NCBI RefSeq assembly: GCF_001618385.1
Contig: NZ_BDCR01000003.1
Location: 496,001 to 560,000, forward strand
Direction: 5' to 3'
Length of the DNA: 64,000 bases
From: Paludibacter jiangxiensis
Lineage (GTDB): Bacteria; Bacteroidota; Bacteroidia; Bacteroidales; Paludibacteraceae
The notes beneath the pieces were generated by a model. That model worked only from the letters and a program-made list of their open reading frames with translations, had not been told where the DNA came from and did no database searches. Every line of letters begins with the position of its first letter. Positions within the stretch are counted from its first letter, which is position 1. A program made the translations under genes and the position numbers. This document shows, piece by piece, positions 8,920-17,885 of the stretch.

Positions 8920-9918
8920 TTAGTGAAGCTTCGGCACTGAAGCGTCTTCAGCAGCTTCAGTTTTGTCATCAACAACCGGCTCTTCCACAACGACGGTTTC
9001 TTCCACCTTTGTCTGGTTTACAAACAGATAACAAATATTCAGACTAAGTTCATTTTCTTCCGGCTGTGGATGCCATTTTGCAAACTTCACCAGATCACCT
9101 ATTTGCAAAAGCTTTTTCAGGCTATCATATGCCGCGGGATATTCTGTCTGAATCATCCGGGCTTCATCCAGTATCTCAGCAGAGGTCATTTCAAGAGCCG
9201 ATATATTGAATCGGGCTTCCATATACACCCTTATCACTTCTGTTAGGCGAGTATAATATTCTTTTTCCCGTCCATGCTGCCATAACTTTTGAGAACTGAT
9301 CTGGTCAAGTTCCTGAATAGCTTTCTGATAAGGAAGCAATACATGTACCGTCTTTTCAATAAACGGTATCGGTTTTTTCAGAACATATTTCCAAACCACA
9401 TATACAATTGCGGCCAAAACAATCAGAATCAAAGCAATGATGAGGATCATTCTGAAAAATGCAGCCCAATCGAACGGAGGCGCATAGACTTTTTTAATAT
9501 CGAAAATGGATTGTTTGGCGGTATCTACGCTGTAAGTGATAACCTTCAACGACAACGCATTAGTCTTGAAAGTATCGCGTCCTGAAATCAATTTATAGGA
9601 CGGGATATAGTAAAGAGCCGAATCGAAAGAAGTAACGGTATAGGTTTGTTTCACCTGAATGCGGTCATGCCCCAGGTCTACAGTATCCATTTTTGGTTTG
9701 CCAAGAATATTTACGCCAGTAACCAGCGTATCGGCAAGCAATGGAAACCGTACAACCATATGCTTTGGCTGAGCTACTTCAAAAGATAAATGCGATTGCT
9801 TTCCTATCAGAATCAAGGTCGAATCGATAGATGCCTTTACCGAAATCTGCTGACTATATCCATTATGAGCAAGCAACAGGGCAAAAAAGAAAAGCAATAA
9901 TCTGTAAAATGTTCTCAT
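8920..9918 (-). CDS. Bat operon membrane protein with BatD-like beta domain
   Basis: 332 residues: signal peptide (cleavage near GYSQ), a beta-rich periplasmic domain of about 120 residues (SIDSTLILIGKQSHLSFEV onwards), one transmembrane helix near 152-175, and a cytoplasmic helical domain with a charged acidic tail (EETVVVEEPVVDD). A protein of this kind regularly sits between the DUF58 gene and batA in Bacteroidota. Its layout is that of a shortened BatD. No catalytic residues are recognised. It is 20 bases upstream of batA and 35 bases downstream of the DUF58 gene, so it is co-transcribed. Confidence 0.75.
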   Translation of the reverse strand: MRTFYRLLLFFFALLLAHNGYSQQISVKASIDSTLILIGKQSHLSFEVAQPKHMVVRFPLLADTLVTGVNILGKPKMDTVDLGHDRIQVKQTYTVTSFDSALYYIPSYKLISGRDTFKTNALSLKVITYSVDTAKQSIFDIKKVYAPPFDWAAFFRMILIIALILIVLAAIVYVVWKYVLKKPIPFIEKTVHVLLPYQKAIQELDQISSQKLWQHGREKEYYTRLTEVIRVYMEARFNISALEMTSAEILDEARMIQTEYPAAYDSLKKLLQIGDLVKFAKWHPQPEENELSLNICYLFVNQTKVEETVVVEEPVVDDKTEAAEDASVPKLH

Positions 9919-9953
9919 GTTTTAAGCTTATTAAGCAGGGAATTCTCACAATA

Positions 9954-10820
9954 TCAACTTCTCAGCTTGAAAAGCCGCATTAATGATTTCACATAATCTT
10001 CGTCGGTACTGATCGACACTGAATCGACATTACATTTGGCCAGTACCTGTTGCAAGGATATTTGGTTTTCTCCCCACCAGTTATGATATGCCATACGCAA
10101 ACGGCGATCCGAGGTATCTACCCACAAACGTTCTCCCGTTTCGGCATCTTTCAGTTTTACCAAACCAATATCGGGCAATTCTGTTTCGCGCGGATCATAT
10201 ACCTGAAGAGCCACCACATCATGTTTGCGGTTGGCAATCATCATCGCGCGTTCAAATTCGCCGTCAATAAAGTCGGAAATGAGGAATGCCGTGCAACGAC
10301 GTTTGATGGCATTGGTAAAGTATTGCAGTACCTGCGACACATCTGTACGGGAACTTTCGGGCTGAAAATCGAGCAACTCCCGAATGATGTACAAAATATG
10401 TTTTTTCCCCTTTTGGGGAGGAATGAATTTTTCAATCTTGTCCGAAAAGAAGACCACCCCGATTTTATCTTTGTTCTGAATCGCAGAGAATGCAATCGTT
10501 GCGGCAATTTCCGTCATCAGGCTACGCTTGGTTTGGTTCACTGTACCAAAATCGCGGCTACCCGACACATCCACCAGCAACATCACGGTAAGCTCCCGTT
10601 CTTCTTCGAAAACTTTGACATAAGGATGATTGAAACGAGCCGTAACATTCCAGTCAATGCTACGAATATCGTCACCGAACTGATATTCGCGCACTTCCGA
10701 AAAGGTCATACCTCGCCCCTTGAAGGCCGAGTGGTATTCGCCGGCAAAAATATTGCGCGACAAGCCACGGGTCTTTATTTCAATCTGCCGGACTTTTTTT
10801 AGTAATTCCGATGTTTCCAT
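9954..10820 (-). CDS. DUF58 family protein (VWA-like)
   Basis: 288 residues, soluble. It has the DUF58 signature R-x-Y-x-x-G-D-x-x-R-x-I-D-W-x-x-x-A-R at about 45-62 (REYQFGDDIRSIDWNVTAR). A VWA-type fold follows, with an intact MIDAS DVSGS at 84-88 and a LISDF strand later. DUF58 proteins almost always follow a MoxR-type ATPase, as here (109 bases after its stop). Its role in the Bat complex is inferred to be that of an adaptor for the ATPase. Confidence 0.9.
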   Translation of the reverse strand: METSELLKKVRQIEIKTRGLSRNIFAGEYHSAFKGRGMTFSEVREYQFGDDIRSIDWNVTARFNHPYVKVFEEERELTVMLLVDVSGSRDFGTVNQTKRSLMTEIAATIAFSAIQNKDKIGVVFFSDKIEKFIPPQKGKKHILYIIRELLDFQPESSRTDVSQVLQYFTNAIKRRCTAFLISDFIDGEFERAMMIANRKHDVVALQVYDPRETELPDIGLVKLKDAETGERLWVDTSDRRLRMAYHNWWGENQISLQQVLAKCNVDSVSISTDEDYVKSLMRLFKLRS

Positions 10821-10929
10821 TCAATTGTTATTCCAATTTCAGGTTTCAAATTCCAAAATTCTATTGTGGCAGGCTTTCTAAGCCGTCACATTAGCACTTT
10901 GGCATATTGCCTCACTGGCACATTGAAAA

Positions 10930-11928
10930 TCAGGGTACTTCAACTGCGTTCAGAATTTCGCTGATAATTTCTTCCGAAGTCATATTGTTGGCTTCTGCTT
11001 CGTAGCTCAAGCCGATACGGTGGCGCAATACATCGAAGCAAACGGCACGAACATCCTCCGGAATCACATAACCGCGGCGTTTGATAAAGGCATACGCTTT
11101 TGCGGCCAGCGCCAGATTGATAGAAGCACGTGGCGAACCACCGAACGAAATCATGCTGGAAAGATTTTTGATTCCGTATTCATCCGGGAAACGGGTAGCA
11201 AATACGATATCAACGATGTAACGTTCGATTTTTTCGTCAATATACACTTCGCGAACCACATTACGGGCTGTTACAATATCTTCCGGTTTCAACATCGGTT
11301 TAATTGTAGGCAACGATTCCGACATATTGAGACGGATAATTGCTTTTTCTTCCTCTTTCTTCGGGTAATTGATAATCACCTTCAGCATAAAACGGTCAAC
11401 CTGAGCTTCCGGAAGAGGGTAAGTACCTTCCTGTTCGATAGGGTTTTGAGTTGCCAAAACGAGGAAAGGCTCTTCGAGTTTGAAAGTATGATCACCGATG
11501 GTCACCTGACGTTCCTGCATCGCTTCGAGCAAAGCACTCTGTACTTTTGCCGGAGCACGGTTAATTTCATCGGCCAATATGAAATGAGAAAAAATCGGGC
11601 CTTTTTTAATCGCAAACTCTTCTTTTTTCTGACTGTAAATCATTGTACCGATAACGTCAGCAGGTAAAAGGTCTGGAGTAAACTGAATACGGCTATAGTT
11701 GGCATCAATCAGTTGCGCCAGTGTTTTGATAGCAAGTGTTTTTGCCAAACCCGGCACACCTTCGAGCAATACGTGTCCGTTTGAAAGCATACCGATCAGC
11801 AAGGATTCTACCAGATGCTTCTGGCCGACAATCATCTGATTCATACCCATAGTCAGGGCATCGACAAACGCACTTTGCTTTTCTATGCGCTCATTTAATT
11901 CTCTGATATCAACTGTTGGATTCATCAT
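10930..11928 (-). CDS. moxR: MoxR-type AAA+ ATPase, first gene of the Bat operon
   Basis: 332 residues. Walker A is GVPGLAKT at 57-64, Walker B is ILADE around 117-121 followed by INRAPAKVQSALLEAM, and sensor 1 is ATQNPIEQEGTYPLPEAQ with an arginine finger region VDRF. These are all hallmarks of the MoxR branch. It heads an eight-gene minus-strand run (moxR, DUF58, BatD-like, batA, batB, batC, batD, batE). The start may be Met1 or Met2. MoxR proteins use ATP to mature or remodel protein complexes together with VWA proteins. Confidence 0.93.
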   Translation of the reverse strand: MMNPTVDIRELNERIEKQSAFVDALTMGMNQMIVGQKHLVESLLIGMLSNGHVLLEGVPGLAKTLAIKTLAQLIDANYSRIQFTPDLLPADVIGTMIYSQKKEEFAIKKGPIFSHFILADEINRAPAKVQSALLEAMQERQVTIGDHTFKLEEPFLVLATQNPIEQEGTYPLPEAQVDRFMLKVIINYPKKEEEKAIIRLNMSESLPTIKPMLKPEDIVTARNVVREVYIDEKIERYIVDIVFATRFPDEYGIKNLSSMISFGGSPRASINLALAAKAYAFIKRRGYVIPEDVRAVCFDVLRHRIGLSYEAEANNMTSEEIISEILNAVEVP

Positions 11929-12354
11929 AAATTTAGTTTGTTGATTATAGAATGAAGCGACCCGATTCTCCGGGATTCTCTTCTTTATTTATTCCAATAA
12001 AAGTATCTTTCGCCAATGGTTGTAATGTAAAACTCAACGGCGTGTAAATAAATGTTTACCCACTATTTCGTAAGCCGGCTACTCGTTTTAACATTTTACC
12101 TTCAAATACCAGCCTCTTTAGTTCGCACAAGCAACTAAATTTCAGAATAATACCAAACATTCCGATTTAACATTTGAGGCAGAAACAAAATTATTCGGCT
12201 ACTCACTAACATATCCATCGTTCCAGTTAAAAAACACTAAGCCAACTCATAATAAATACAAAAAGCTCATTTTCATTATCATATAAGTCCGCAATAATTA
12301 ACCGGAACTCAATAAAACATAAGCAAATCCTCAAAGAAGCTGTTTATTACGAAG
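11929..12354. other. Intergenic region, no gene seen
   Basis: The stretch lies between the start of the Bat operon and the end of yidD, both on the minus strand. The only promoter-like element is a weak minus-strand TACTTTTA at 12005-11998, seven of eight bases to the -7 consensus, with a poor -33 (TTTA, 22 nt away). It could serve moxR with a leader of about 65 nt. No convincing terminator, RNA or reading frame was found. Confidence 0.4.
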
Positions 12355-12576
12355 CTACGGAACAGGGTCATAACCATGTCCTCCCCAGGGATGACATCTC
12401 AATATTCGTTTCACTGCAAGAACCATTCCTTTCAAAGGCCCATGCTTTCGAACAGCTTCCACTGCATATTGAGAACAGGTTGGTGTATACCGGCAAGTTG
12501 GAGGCTTCAGAGGCGATATGCAATAGCGATAGAAATAGATAGGCAACAACACTATCAACGATAGAAATTTCCTCAT
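12355..12576 (-). CDS. yidD: Membrane protein insertion efficiency factor YidD
   Basis: 73 residues, typical of the family. An N-terminal hydrophobic/amphipathic segment ([17 protein letters not shown]) precedes the signature [15 protein letters not shown] and the [17 protein letters not shown] tail. YidD is a small membrane-associated protein that aids YidC-dependent insertion of inner-membrane proteins. It overlaps the end of rnpA by 4 bases, the classic rnpA-yidD arrangement, implying translational coupling. Confidence 0.95.
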   Translation of the reverse strand: MRKFLSLIVLLPIYFYRYCISPLKPPTCRYTPTCSQYAVEAVRKHGPLKGMVLAVKRILRCHPWGGHGYDPVP

Positions 12577-12959
12577 ACTGCTTTTTCTTTCAAAATATTC
12601 AGCGCCTCAATCATTTTACGCTCAATAACACTAAAAGCAATTGGCTCGTTTGCGACATAGGTAAATGCCACATCAATTGTCAGGGCTTTTTGTGACAAAA
12701 CTCCGGTCAATGATGATTTATGCAAACGAAAAGCCTCGCGCATACGTCGTTTCAGCAAGTTTCGCTTATTGGCACGCTTAAACCTTCGCTTGGGAACACT
12801 AAACAATGCCTGCAAAGGAATTTCCCTCGGTTCATCAGGAAGAAACACAACCCGGAGCGGATATGCCAAAAAAGATTGTCCCTCAGTAAATAACCGTTTA
12901 ACACGAATCTCCCCAGTTAGATGTTCTTTTTTAGGAAATGAAAGCCCTGTATTCGACAT
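12573..12959 (-). CDS. rnpA: Ribonuclease P protein component
   Basis: 128 residues. Protein subunit of RNase P, which trims the 5' leaders of tRNA precursors. The RNA-binding signature is present as [20 protein letters not shown] (about residues 62-81), and the N-terminal [18 protein letters not shown] opening is also typical. Its stop overlaps the yidD start. A minus-strand promoter at 13024-12991 lies just upstream. dnaA and rpmH, often nearby in other phyla, are not present. Confidence 0.93.
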   Translation of the reverse strand: MSNTGLSFPKKEHLTGEIRVKRLFTEGQSFLAYPLRVVFLPDEPREIPLQALFSVPKRRFKRANKRNLLKRRMREAFRLHKSSLTGVLSQKALTIDVAFTYVANEPIAFSVIERKMIEALNILKEKAV

Positions 12960-12990
12960 AGTTTTGCTTCAAAATCGTTTTCAACCATTG

Positions 12991-13024
12991 CAAAGATAAC
13001 TGTTTTTCCCAATCCCATTTCAAT
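12991..13024 (-). promoter_or_regulatory. Promoter for rnpA-yidD
   Basis: Minus strand: ATTG at 13024-13021, 22 nt spacer, TATCTTTG at 12998-12991. The -7 match is exact; the -33 is three of four and the spacing is one base long. It is 32 bases upstream of the rnpA start. Confidence 0.55.
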
Positions 13025-13177
13025 AAGAATGCCCTTTTCAGTAAAAACAACACTTCCGCTCGCTTTTAGCCACAAAAAGCCAAAAAAGCTTTACGATTAA
13101 TTTTCAAAAACTTACACAGAGCAACATTCAGCACCCAACAAAAAATGCATATTTCATTTCATTTTTCAGTCTTAACA

Positions 13178-13209
13178 TTTGCAGATATAAAATAAACCTC
13201 TTATCTTTG
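13178..13209 (+). promoter_or_regulatory. Consensus promoter for tRNA-Ser
   Basis: TTTG (13178-13181), 20 nt spacer, TATCTTTG (13202-13209). This is a full consensus match, with the tRNA beginning 12 bases after the -7 box, so the primary transcript would carry only about 7 nt of leader. Confidence 0.85.
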
Positions 13210-13220
13210 CACCCGCTTTT

Positions 13221-13308
13221 GGAGAGATGGCAGAGTGGTCGATTGCGGCGGTCTTGAAAACCGTTGAACTGAGAGGTTCCAGGGGTTCGAATCCCTTTCT
13301 CTCCGCCA
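13221..13308 (+). tRNA. tRNA-Ser (anticodon UGA)
   Basis: 88 bases including an encoded 3' CCA. The acceptor arms GGAGAGA and TCTCTCC pair fully. The anticodon loop is CTTGAAA, giving anticodon TGA, with stem GCGGT/ACCGT. A long variable arm (TTGAACTGAGAGGTTCC region) and T-arm GGTTCGAATCC are present. It reads UCN serine codons, chiefly UCA. A stand-alone gene with its own promoter and terminator. Confidence 0.97.
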
Positions 13309-13328
13309 AAAGAAAATCAGAAAATAAT

Positions 13329-13362
13329 AAAAGCTCGCAAAATCAATGATTTGCGAGCTTTT
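13329..13362 (+). terminator. Intrinsic terminator after tRNA-Ser
   Basis: Inverted repeat AAAGCTCGCAAA / TTTGCGAGCTTT with an 8-base loop, followed by a T-rich stretch. It lies about 20 bases after the tRNA. Confidence 0.8.
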
Positions 13363-13690
13363 CATTTTTAGAGAGAGGTACAAAATAATCCGTCAAAACG
13401 AATTATGGACAAAACCCACTGCAACAACCTCCTCTTTTCTTCTACACATTCACGATTTCCGCACCCCAAATTCAACCTTTTTAACCCTTCCTTAGCACGG
13501 TTAGTGCAAAACATGTGGTATATTTGCGCCCCGAAACCATTTTTATGTGCAAGCGGAGGCTACATGAATGTTGCCAATTCAAAAAAATGCTAAAATTCAG
13601 AGTTCTTTCTCAAATTAAGAGGGAATCCTTACACAACCAGGCATTTACACTTCCACATAACAAACCAATCAAACCCCAACATTTGTAAAT
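13363..13690 (+). promoter_or_regulatory. Leader and promoter region of the 2-oxoacid oxidoreductase operon
   Basis: A -7 box TATATTTG lies at 13519-13526 (exact TAnnTTTG). No clear -33 is seen; the bases about 20 upstream read GTTAG. Transcription from here would give a 5' leader of about 160 nt before the ferredoxin-like subunit at 13691. No open frame or obvious riboswitch is recognised in that leader. Confidence 0.5.
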
Positions 13691-13915
13691 ATGGCTAAAA
13701 ACAGAGGAGCTGTTGTAATCGACACCGAACGATGTAAAGGTTGCCAGCTATGTAAAGAGGCTTGCCCGTCCAAAGTGTTGAATATGAACATCGATGCCAA
13801 CTCCAAAGGTTACCATTATGCTTACATGGAAGCGGCAGAAGCTTGCACCGGATGCGCTTCATGCGCTTATGTATGTCCTGATGCCTGTATTACGGTTTAC
13901 AGAGTAAAAAACTGA
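13691..13915 (+). CDS. 2-oxoacid:ferredoxin oxidoreductase, ferredoxin-like (delta) subunit
   Basis: 74 residues with two [4Fe-4S] binding motifs of the C-x2-C-x2-C-x3-C type: CKGCQLCKEAC near 16-26 and CTGCASCAYVC near 54-64. It carries electrons from the thiamine-dependent active site to ferredoxin. It is 6 bases upstream of the alpha subunit gene, so this is the first gene of a delta-alpha-beta-gamma operon. Confidence 0.93.
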   Translation: MAKNRGAVVIDTERCKGCQLCKEACPSKVLNMNIDANSKGYHYAYMEAAEACTGCASCAYVCPDACITVYRVKN

Positions 13916-13921
13916 TTAATC

Positions 13922-15001
13922 ATGGAAGAAATTAAATTGATGAAAGGTAACGAAGCTGTTGCTGAAGCTGCGATTCGCTGTGGATGCGATGGTTATTTTG
14001 GTTACCCTATAACTCCCCAGTCGGAAATACTGGAAACCCTGATGGCGCTAGAGCCTTGGAAAACAACCGGAATGGTAGTTCTGCAAGCCGAAAGCGAAAC
14101 CGCATCCATCAATATGGTTTATGGAGGAGCTGGTTGCGGAAAGAAAGTAATGACTTCATCATCAAGCCCCGGCATCAGCCTGATGCAGGAAGGTTTATCC
14201 TATATCGCCGGTGCTGAATTGCCCTGCGTGGTGGTCAATGTTACCCGCGGGGGACCCGGCTTGGGAACAATCCAACCGAGTCAGGCCGATTATTTTCAGA
14301 CGGTAAAAGGCGGTGGACATGGCGACTACAAGCTTATCACCCTGGCTCCCGCGTCCGTTCAGGAAATGGCTGATCACACAGTCCTTGCTTTTGATCTGGC
14401 ATTCAAATACCGCAACCCGGTAATGGTACTTTCCGATGGCATCATCGGACAAATGATGGAGAAAGTTCAATTGCCGCCCTACCAGCCCAGACTTACCGAC
14501 GAACAGGTAAGAGAACAATGCCCTTGGGCTACGACAGGCAAACACGGACGCAAGCAACAAAACGTCATTACCTCATTGGAACTCCGTTCTGAGGAAATGG
14601 AAAAAATCAACAACCGCTTGCAGGAGAAATATAATCAGGTTGAACAAAACGAAGTTCGTTTCGAAGAATATTTTTGCGATGATGCTGAATACCTGATCAC
14701 AGCTTTCGGATCATGCGCACGTATTTGTCAGAAAACGATTGAAATATTGCGATCGGAAGGCATTAAAGCCGGCTTATTGAGACCAATAACACTCTACCCG
14801 TTCCCAACCGAAGCTATTGCTAAATTTGCAAAACAGGTAAAAGGCATTCTTTCGGTAGAGCTCAACGCAGGACAAATGGTTGAAGATGTTCGACTTGCCG
14901 TAAATGGCGTTACCCCTGTAGAATTTTACGGTCGTCAGGGCGGTATGACCCCGACACCCGATGAAGTAGTAAAGGCCTTGAAATCCAAATTGATTAAATA
15001 A
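13922..15001 (+). CDS. vorB: 2-oxoacid:ferredoxin oxidoreductase alpha subunit (VorB/KorA type)
   Basis: 359 residues. It starts with the pyrimidine-binding domain (EAAIRCGCDGYFGYPITPQSEI), continues with AESETASINMVYGGAGCGKK and the TSSSSPGISLMQEGLSYIAG segment, and ends with the transketolase C-terminal-like domain (LLRPITLYPFP). The enzyme decarboxylates a 2-oxoacid with CoA and reduces ferredoxin. Separate four-subunit enzymes act on 2-oxoglutarate or on branched-chain oxoacids. In Bacteroidota this gene is often labelled VorB, but substrate cannot be settled from sequence alone. Confidence 0.9.
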   Translation: MEEIKLMKGNEAVAEAAIRCGCDGYFGYPITPQSEILETLMALEPWKTTGMVVLQAESETASINMVYGGAGCGKKVMTSSSSPGISLMQEGLSYIAGAELPCVVVNVTRGGPGLGTIQPSQADYFQTVKGGGHGDYKLITLAPASVQEMADHTVLAFDLAFKYRNPVMVLSDGIIGQMMEKVQLPPYQPRLTDEQVREQCPWATTGKHGRKQQNVITSLELRSEEMEKINNRLQEKYNQVEQNEVRFEEYFCDDAEYLITAFGSCARICQKTIEILRSEGIKAGLLRPITLYPFPTEAIAKFAKQVKGILSVELNAGQMVEDVRLAVNGVTPVEFYGRQGGMTPTPDEVVKALKSKLIK

Positions 15002-15047
15002 AATCAGTCTGGCAGAAAGCTTTTTTCACCCAGTAAATTTTACTACT

Positions 15048-15809
15048 ATGACTTTAGAAGAAATTATCAAACCCGAGAATCAAATATACGGCAAAACTCC
15101 CTTATTGACAGAAACTCCGATGCACTATTGCCCGGGGTGTAGTCACGGCGTCGTTCATAAACTCATCGCCGAGGTGATTGAAGAGATGAACATTGCCGAT
15201 AAAACCGTAGGTATAGCGCCTGTTGGCTGTGCCGTATTTGCTTACAACTATATAGACATCGACTGGCAGGAAGCTGCTCACGGACGGGCACCAGCTTTAG
15301 CAACAGCTGTCAAACGTCTCAACCCTGAAAATTGCGTTTTCACTTATCAGGGCGACGGCGACTTGGCTGCAATTGGTACTGCCGAAACTATTCATGCCTG
15401 CAATCGTGGCGAGAATATTGCCATCTTTTTCATAAACAATGGAATCTATGGTATGACTGGCGGCCAGATGGCTCCTACCACCTTGGAGGGAATGAAAACC
15501 GCTACTTGTCCCAACGGACGCGATGTTTCAATGGAAGGTTATCCATTAAAGATCAGCGAAATGCTTGCCCTCTTGGATGGCACTTGCTACGTAACCCGTC
15601 AGGCCGTTCACACAGCAGCTTCAACAGTGAGAGCCAAAAAGGCAATTCGCAAAGCGCTCGAAAATTCCATGGCCAGCAAAGGGACTTCCATTGTAGAGGT
15701 AGTATCTACATGTAATTCCGGATGGAAAATGACTCCACACCAGGCCAACAAATGGATGGTGGAAAATATGTTTCCCGCTTATCCATTAGGAGATATAAAA
15801 GACAGATAA
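15048..15809 (+). CDS. 2-oxoacid:ferredoxin oxidoreductase beta subunit (TPP-binding)
   Basis: 253 residues. It has the CPGCSHG Fe-S/TPP motif near 28-34 and the thiamine diphosphate Mg-binding motif GDGDLAAIG followed by NNGIYGMTGGQMAPTT. Together with the alpha subunit it forms the active site. It is 46 bases after the alpha gene. Length and motifs match the KorB/VorA family. Confidence 0.92.
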   Translation: MTLEEIIKPENQIYGKTPLLTETPMHYCPGCSHGVVHKLIAEVIEEMNIADKTVGIAPVGCAVFAYNYIDIDWQEAAHGRAPALATAVKRLNPENCVFTYQGDGDLAAIGTAETIHACNRGENIAIFFINNGIYGMTGGQMAPTTLEGMKTATCPNGRDVSMEGYPLKISEMLALLDGTCYVTRQAVHTAASTVRAKKAIRKALENSMASKGTSIVEVVSTCNSGWKMTPHQANKWMVENMFPAYPLGDIKDR

Positions 15810-15874
15810 GAAAATCTTGATCAGAGACTCTACTCCATGGGTTTCTGATCTTTTGATTACAAACTGCAATACAG

Positions 15875-16429
15875 ATGAAAGAAGAAATAATTATAGCCGG
15901 CTTTGGAGGACAAGGAGTCCTGTCCATGGGTAAAATCCTCGCCTATTCAGGCCTTATGCAAGGTAAAGAAGTATCCTGGATGCCTTCATATGGCCCCGAA
16001 CAACGAGGTGGTACTGCAAATGTTACTGTAATTTTGAGTGACGAACGTATCAGTTCACCTATTTTGTACGAATTTGATACAGCTATTATCCTGAACCAGC
16101 CATCGTTGGATAAATTCGAAAGCCGCATTAAACCCGGTGGAACATTGATATATGATGGTCATGGTTTTGTTCACCCACCAAAACGGACAGATATAAACAT
16201 CTATCGAATTGATGCTCTTGAACAATCCATCGCCTTGAACATGGCAAAGACATTTAACATGTTCATTCTTGGAGGATTTCTCAAAGTTCGTCCGATTGTA
16301 AAAATTGAAGATGTTCTGTTAGGCTTAAAGAAATCATTGCCTGAACGCCACCATCACCTTCTGCCTCAAAACGAAAAAGCGCTACGTAAAGGCATGGAAA
16401 TACTTGTTCCCGTGCATGTTATAGCATAA
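15875..16429 (+). CDS. 2-oxoacid:ferredoxin oxidoreductase gamma subunit
   Basis: 184 residues. The N-terminal GFGGQGVLSMGKILAYSG motif is the signature of the gamma (CoA-binding) domain, followed by SWMPSYGPEQRGGTANV. It completes the four-subunit complex and is the last gene of the operon. The complex fits an anaerobe that runs oxoacid oxidation or reductive carboxylation through ferredoxin. Confidence 0.92.
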   Translation: MKEEIIIAGFGGQGVLSMGKILAYSGLMQGKEVSWMPSYGPEQRGGTANVTVILSDERISSPILYEFDTAIILNQPSLDKFESRIKPGGTLIYDGHGFVHPPKRTDINIYRIDALEQSIALNMAKTFNMFILGGFLKVRPIVKIEDVLLGLKKSLPERHHHLLPQNEKALRKGMEILVPVHVIA

Positions 16430-16497
16430 CCAAGTGTTTCTATTTTCAAAAAAAGCAGAAATAAAACAAAAACTATTACAATCACTAAAAAAAATAC

Positions 16498-16505
16498 TAC
16501 TTTTG
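16498..16505 (+). promoter_or_regulatory. -7 promoter box before the small membrane protein gene
   Basis: TACTTTTG matches TAnnTTTG. Nineteen bases upstream is ATTA, a weak -33. It would start transcription near 16510, about 100 nt before the next gene. Confidence 0.45.
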
Positions 16506-16608
16506 TCTTATTGTTGCTCCTTTGAATAGGAACAATAAAATTATAGTGATTTTAGCTTTCAGTTTATAACAACCCTACGGTAAACCAAAACCTAAGTAAA
16601 AAGAACAA

Positions 16609-16848
16609 ATGCAGAAGTTTGGAAAATACATTTCTTTTGCTGTAATCCTCATGTATTTCATTCTTGGATTATTGCTTCTCATTAATCCTCAGTATATTAT
16701 TTTTAATCATCAATTTTATCTTGGAGGATTACAAAGTGAACTTCGAATAATCATTGGTGTCATTTTACTTTTATATGGAGGCTACCGTCTGGCTCGTATT
16801 CTGACAAAAAAAGACAGAAACAAATCTGCTCAAGAAGGAGAAGAGTAA
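16609..16848 (+). CDS. Small two-helix membrane protein of unknown function
   Basis: 79 residues with two hydrophobic segments (about 7-27 and 46-62) and a charged C-terminus rich in Lys, Arg and Glu. No family is recognised. It lies 45 bases before the PstS-like gene and just after a promoter-like box, so it may be the first gene of the PstS-TPR unit that precedes the TonB energising genes. Confidence 0.7.
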   Translation: MQKFGKYISFAVILMYFILGLLLLINPQYIIFNHQFYLGGLQSELRIIIGVILLLYGGYRLARILTKKDRNKSAQEGEE

Positions 16849-16893
16849 AATACGATTTTATATTATCTCTTACTAAACTAAAATCATCTTATC

Positions 16894-17853
16894 ATGAAGC
16901 GCAATGCAATCCGCCCGTTTATTATTGTCTTATTTTCCACTGCACTTTTTGGCATTGTTATGTTATCGTGCGGACAACGTAATACTAATAAGAGTTTAGA
17001 CACTCCCACATCCGGAAAAATCAAGGTTGGTATCGATGATTCATACAAACTCATGATGGAAGCTCAGTTTGACTTGTTTACCAATTTCTACAAGAATGCT
17101 TCTTTCGACACCATCTATGATGCTGAAACCAATATTGTAAACCTTTTCCTAAAAGACTCTATACAAACGATGGTCATTGGAAAACAGTTATCTAAAAAAC
17201 AGATAGCTGACTTACGTGCCAATTTAATCGTTCCTACAACAACATTAATTGCGCATGATGCAATCGCTTTTATTGTAAACAAAAACAATAAGACGAATAA
17301 ATTCCTTTATGATCAGATAAGAGACATTTTCCTGGGAAAAATCAAAAGCTGGAATCAGATAGATTCAAAATCCGGTCTTGGCAACATCAAAATGGTATTT
17401 GACAAAAACGGATCAGCCAATGTTCGTTATTTCATGGAAAAATTCAAAATTAAAGAATTTCCTTCAACATTTTCTGCATCCACGTCAAATAATCAGGTAA
17501 TTAATGCGGTCGAAAAAGACAAAGGTACAATAGGAATTATAAGCGTTAACTGGATCAGCGATCCTCAGGACTCTATTTCGCATAATTTCCTGCAGAGAAC
17601 TCAGGTTGCAGGTATTACGGCATTTGAAGGAAGCACTGATGCAGACACATACTACAAACCATTCCAGGCATACATATTAGACCAGTCATATCCTTTTGTC
17701 AGAGATGTATATTTCATCAACAGACAAACTTACAATGGGTTAGGCATTGGATTAGCATCCTTTATTGCCGGAGAAAAAGGTCAGACAGTTATCCTTCGTT
17801 CAGGAATGGTTCCTGCTTCGGCTCCAATAAGAGTTATCGAATTAAAGAAATAA
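16894..17853 (+). CDS. PstS-like substrate-binding lipoprotein
   Basis: 319 residues. Lipoprotein signal peptide with lipobox LSC, acylated Cys at residue 26. The mature part has the PstS-like periplasmic fold: KIKVGIDDSY opening, AFIVNKNNKTNKFLYDQIRDIFLGKIKSWNQI (split motif of the phosphate-binding family) and a GTIGIISVNWI strand. No pstC, pstA or pstB gene is next to it. Instead a TPR protein and ExbB-ExbD-ExbD-TonB follow. Whether it binds phosphate is unknown; the usual Ser/Thr-Gly loop is not clearly intact. Confidence 0.8.
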   Translation: MKRNAIRPFIIVLFSTALFGIVMLSCGQRNTNKSLDTPTSGKIKVGIDDSYKLMMEAQFDLFTNFYKNASFDTIYDAETNIVNLFLKDSIQTMVIGKQLSKKQIADLRANLIVPTTTLIAHDAIAFIVNKNNKTNKFLYDQIRDIFLGKIKSWNQIDSKSGLGNIKMVFDKNGSANVRYFMEKFKIKEFPSTFSASTSNNQVINAVEKDKGTIGIISVNWISDPQDSISHNFLQRTQVAGITAFEGSTDADTYYKPFQAYILDQSYPFVRDVYFINRQTYNGLGIGLASFIAGEKGQTVILRSGMVPASAPIRVIELKK

Positions 17854-17885
17854 ACATAAGCTACTAATATTCAATTTGAACATCT

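Noticed and set aside
13201-13383. 60-residue minus-strand reading frame
   Set aside because: It is the complement of the tRNA-Ser gene and its terminator.
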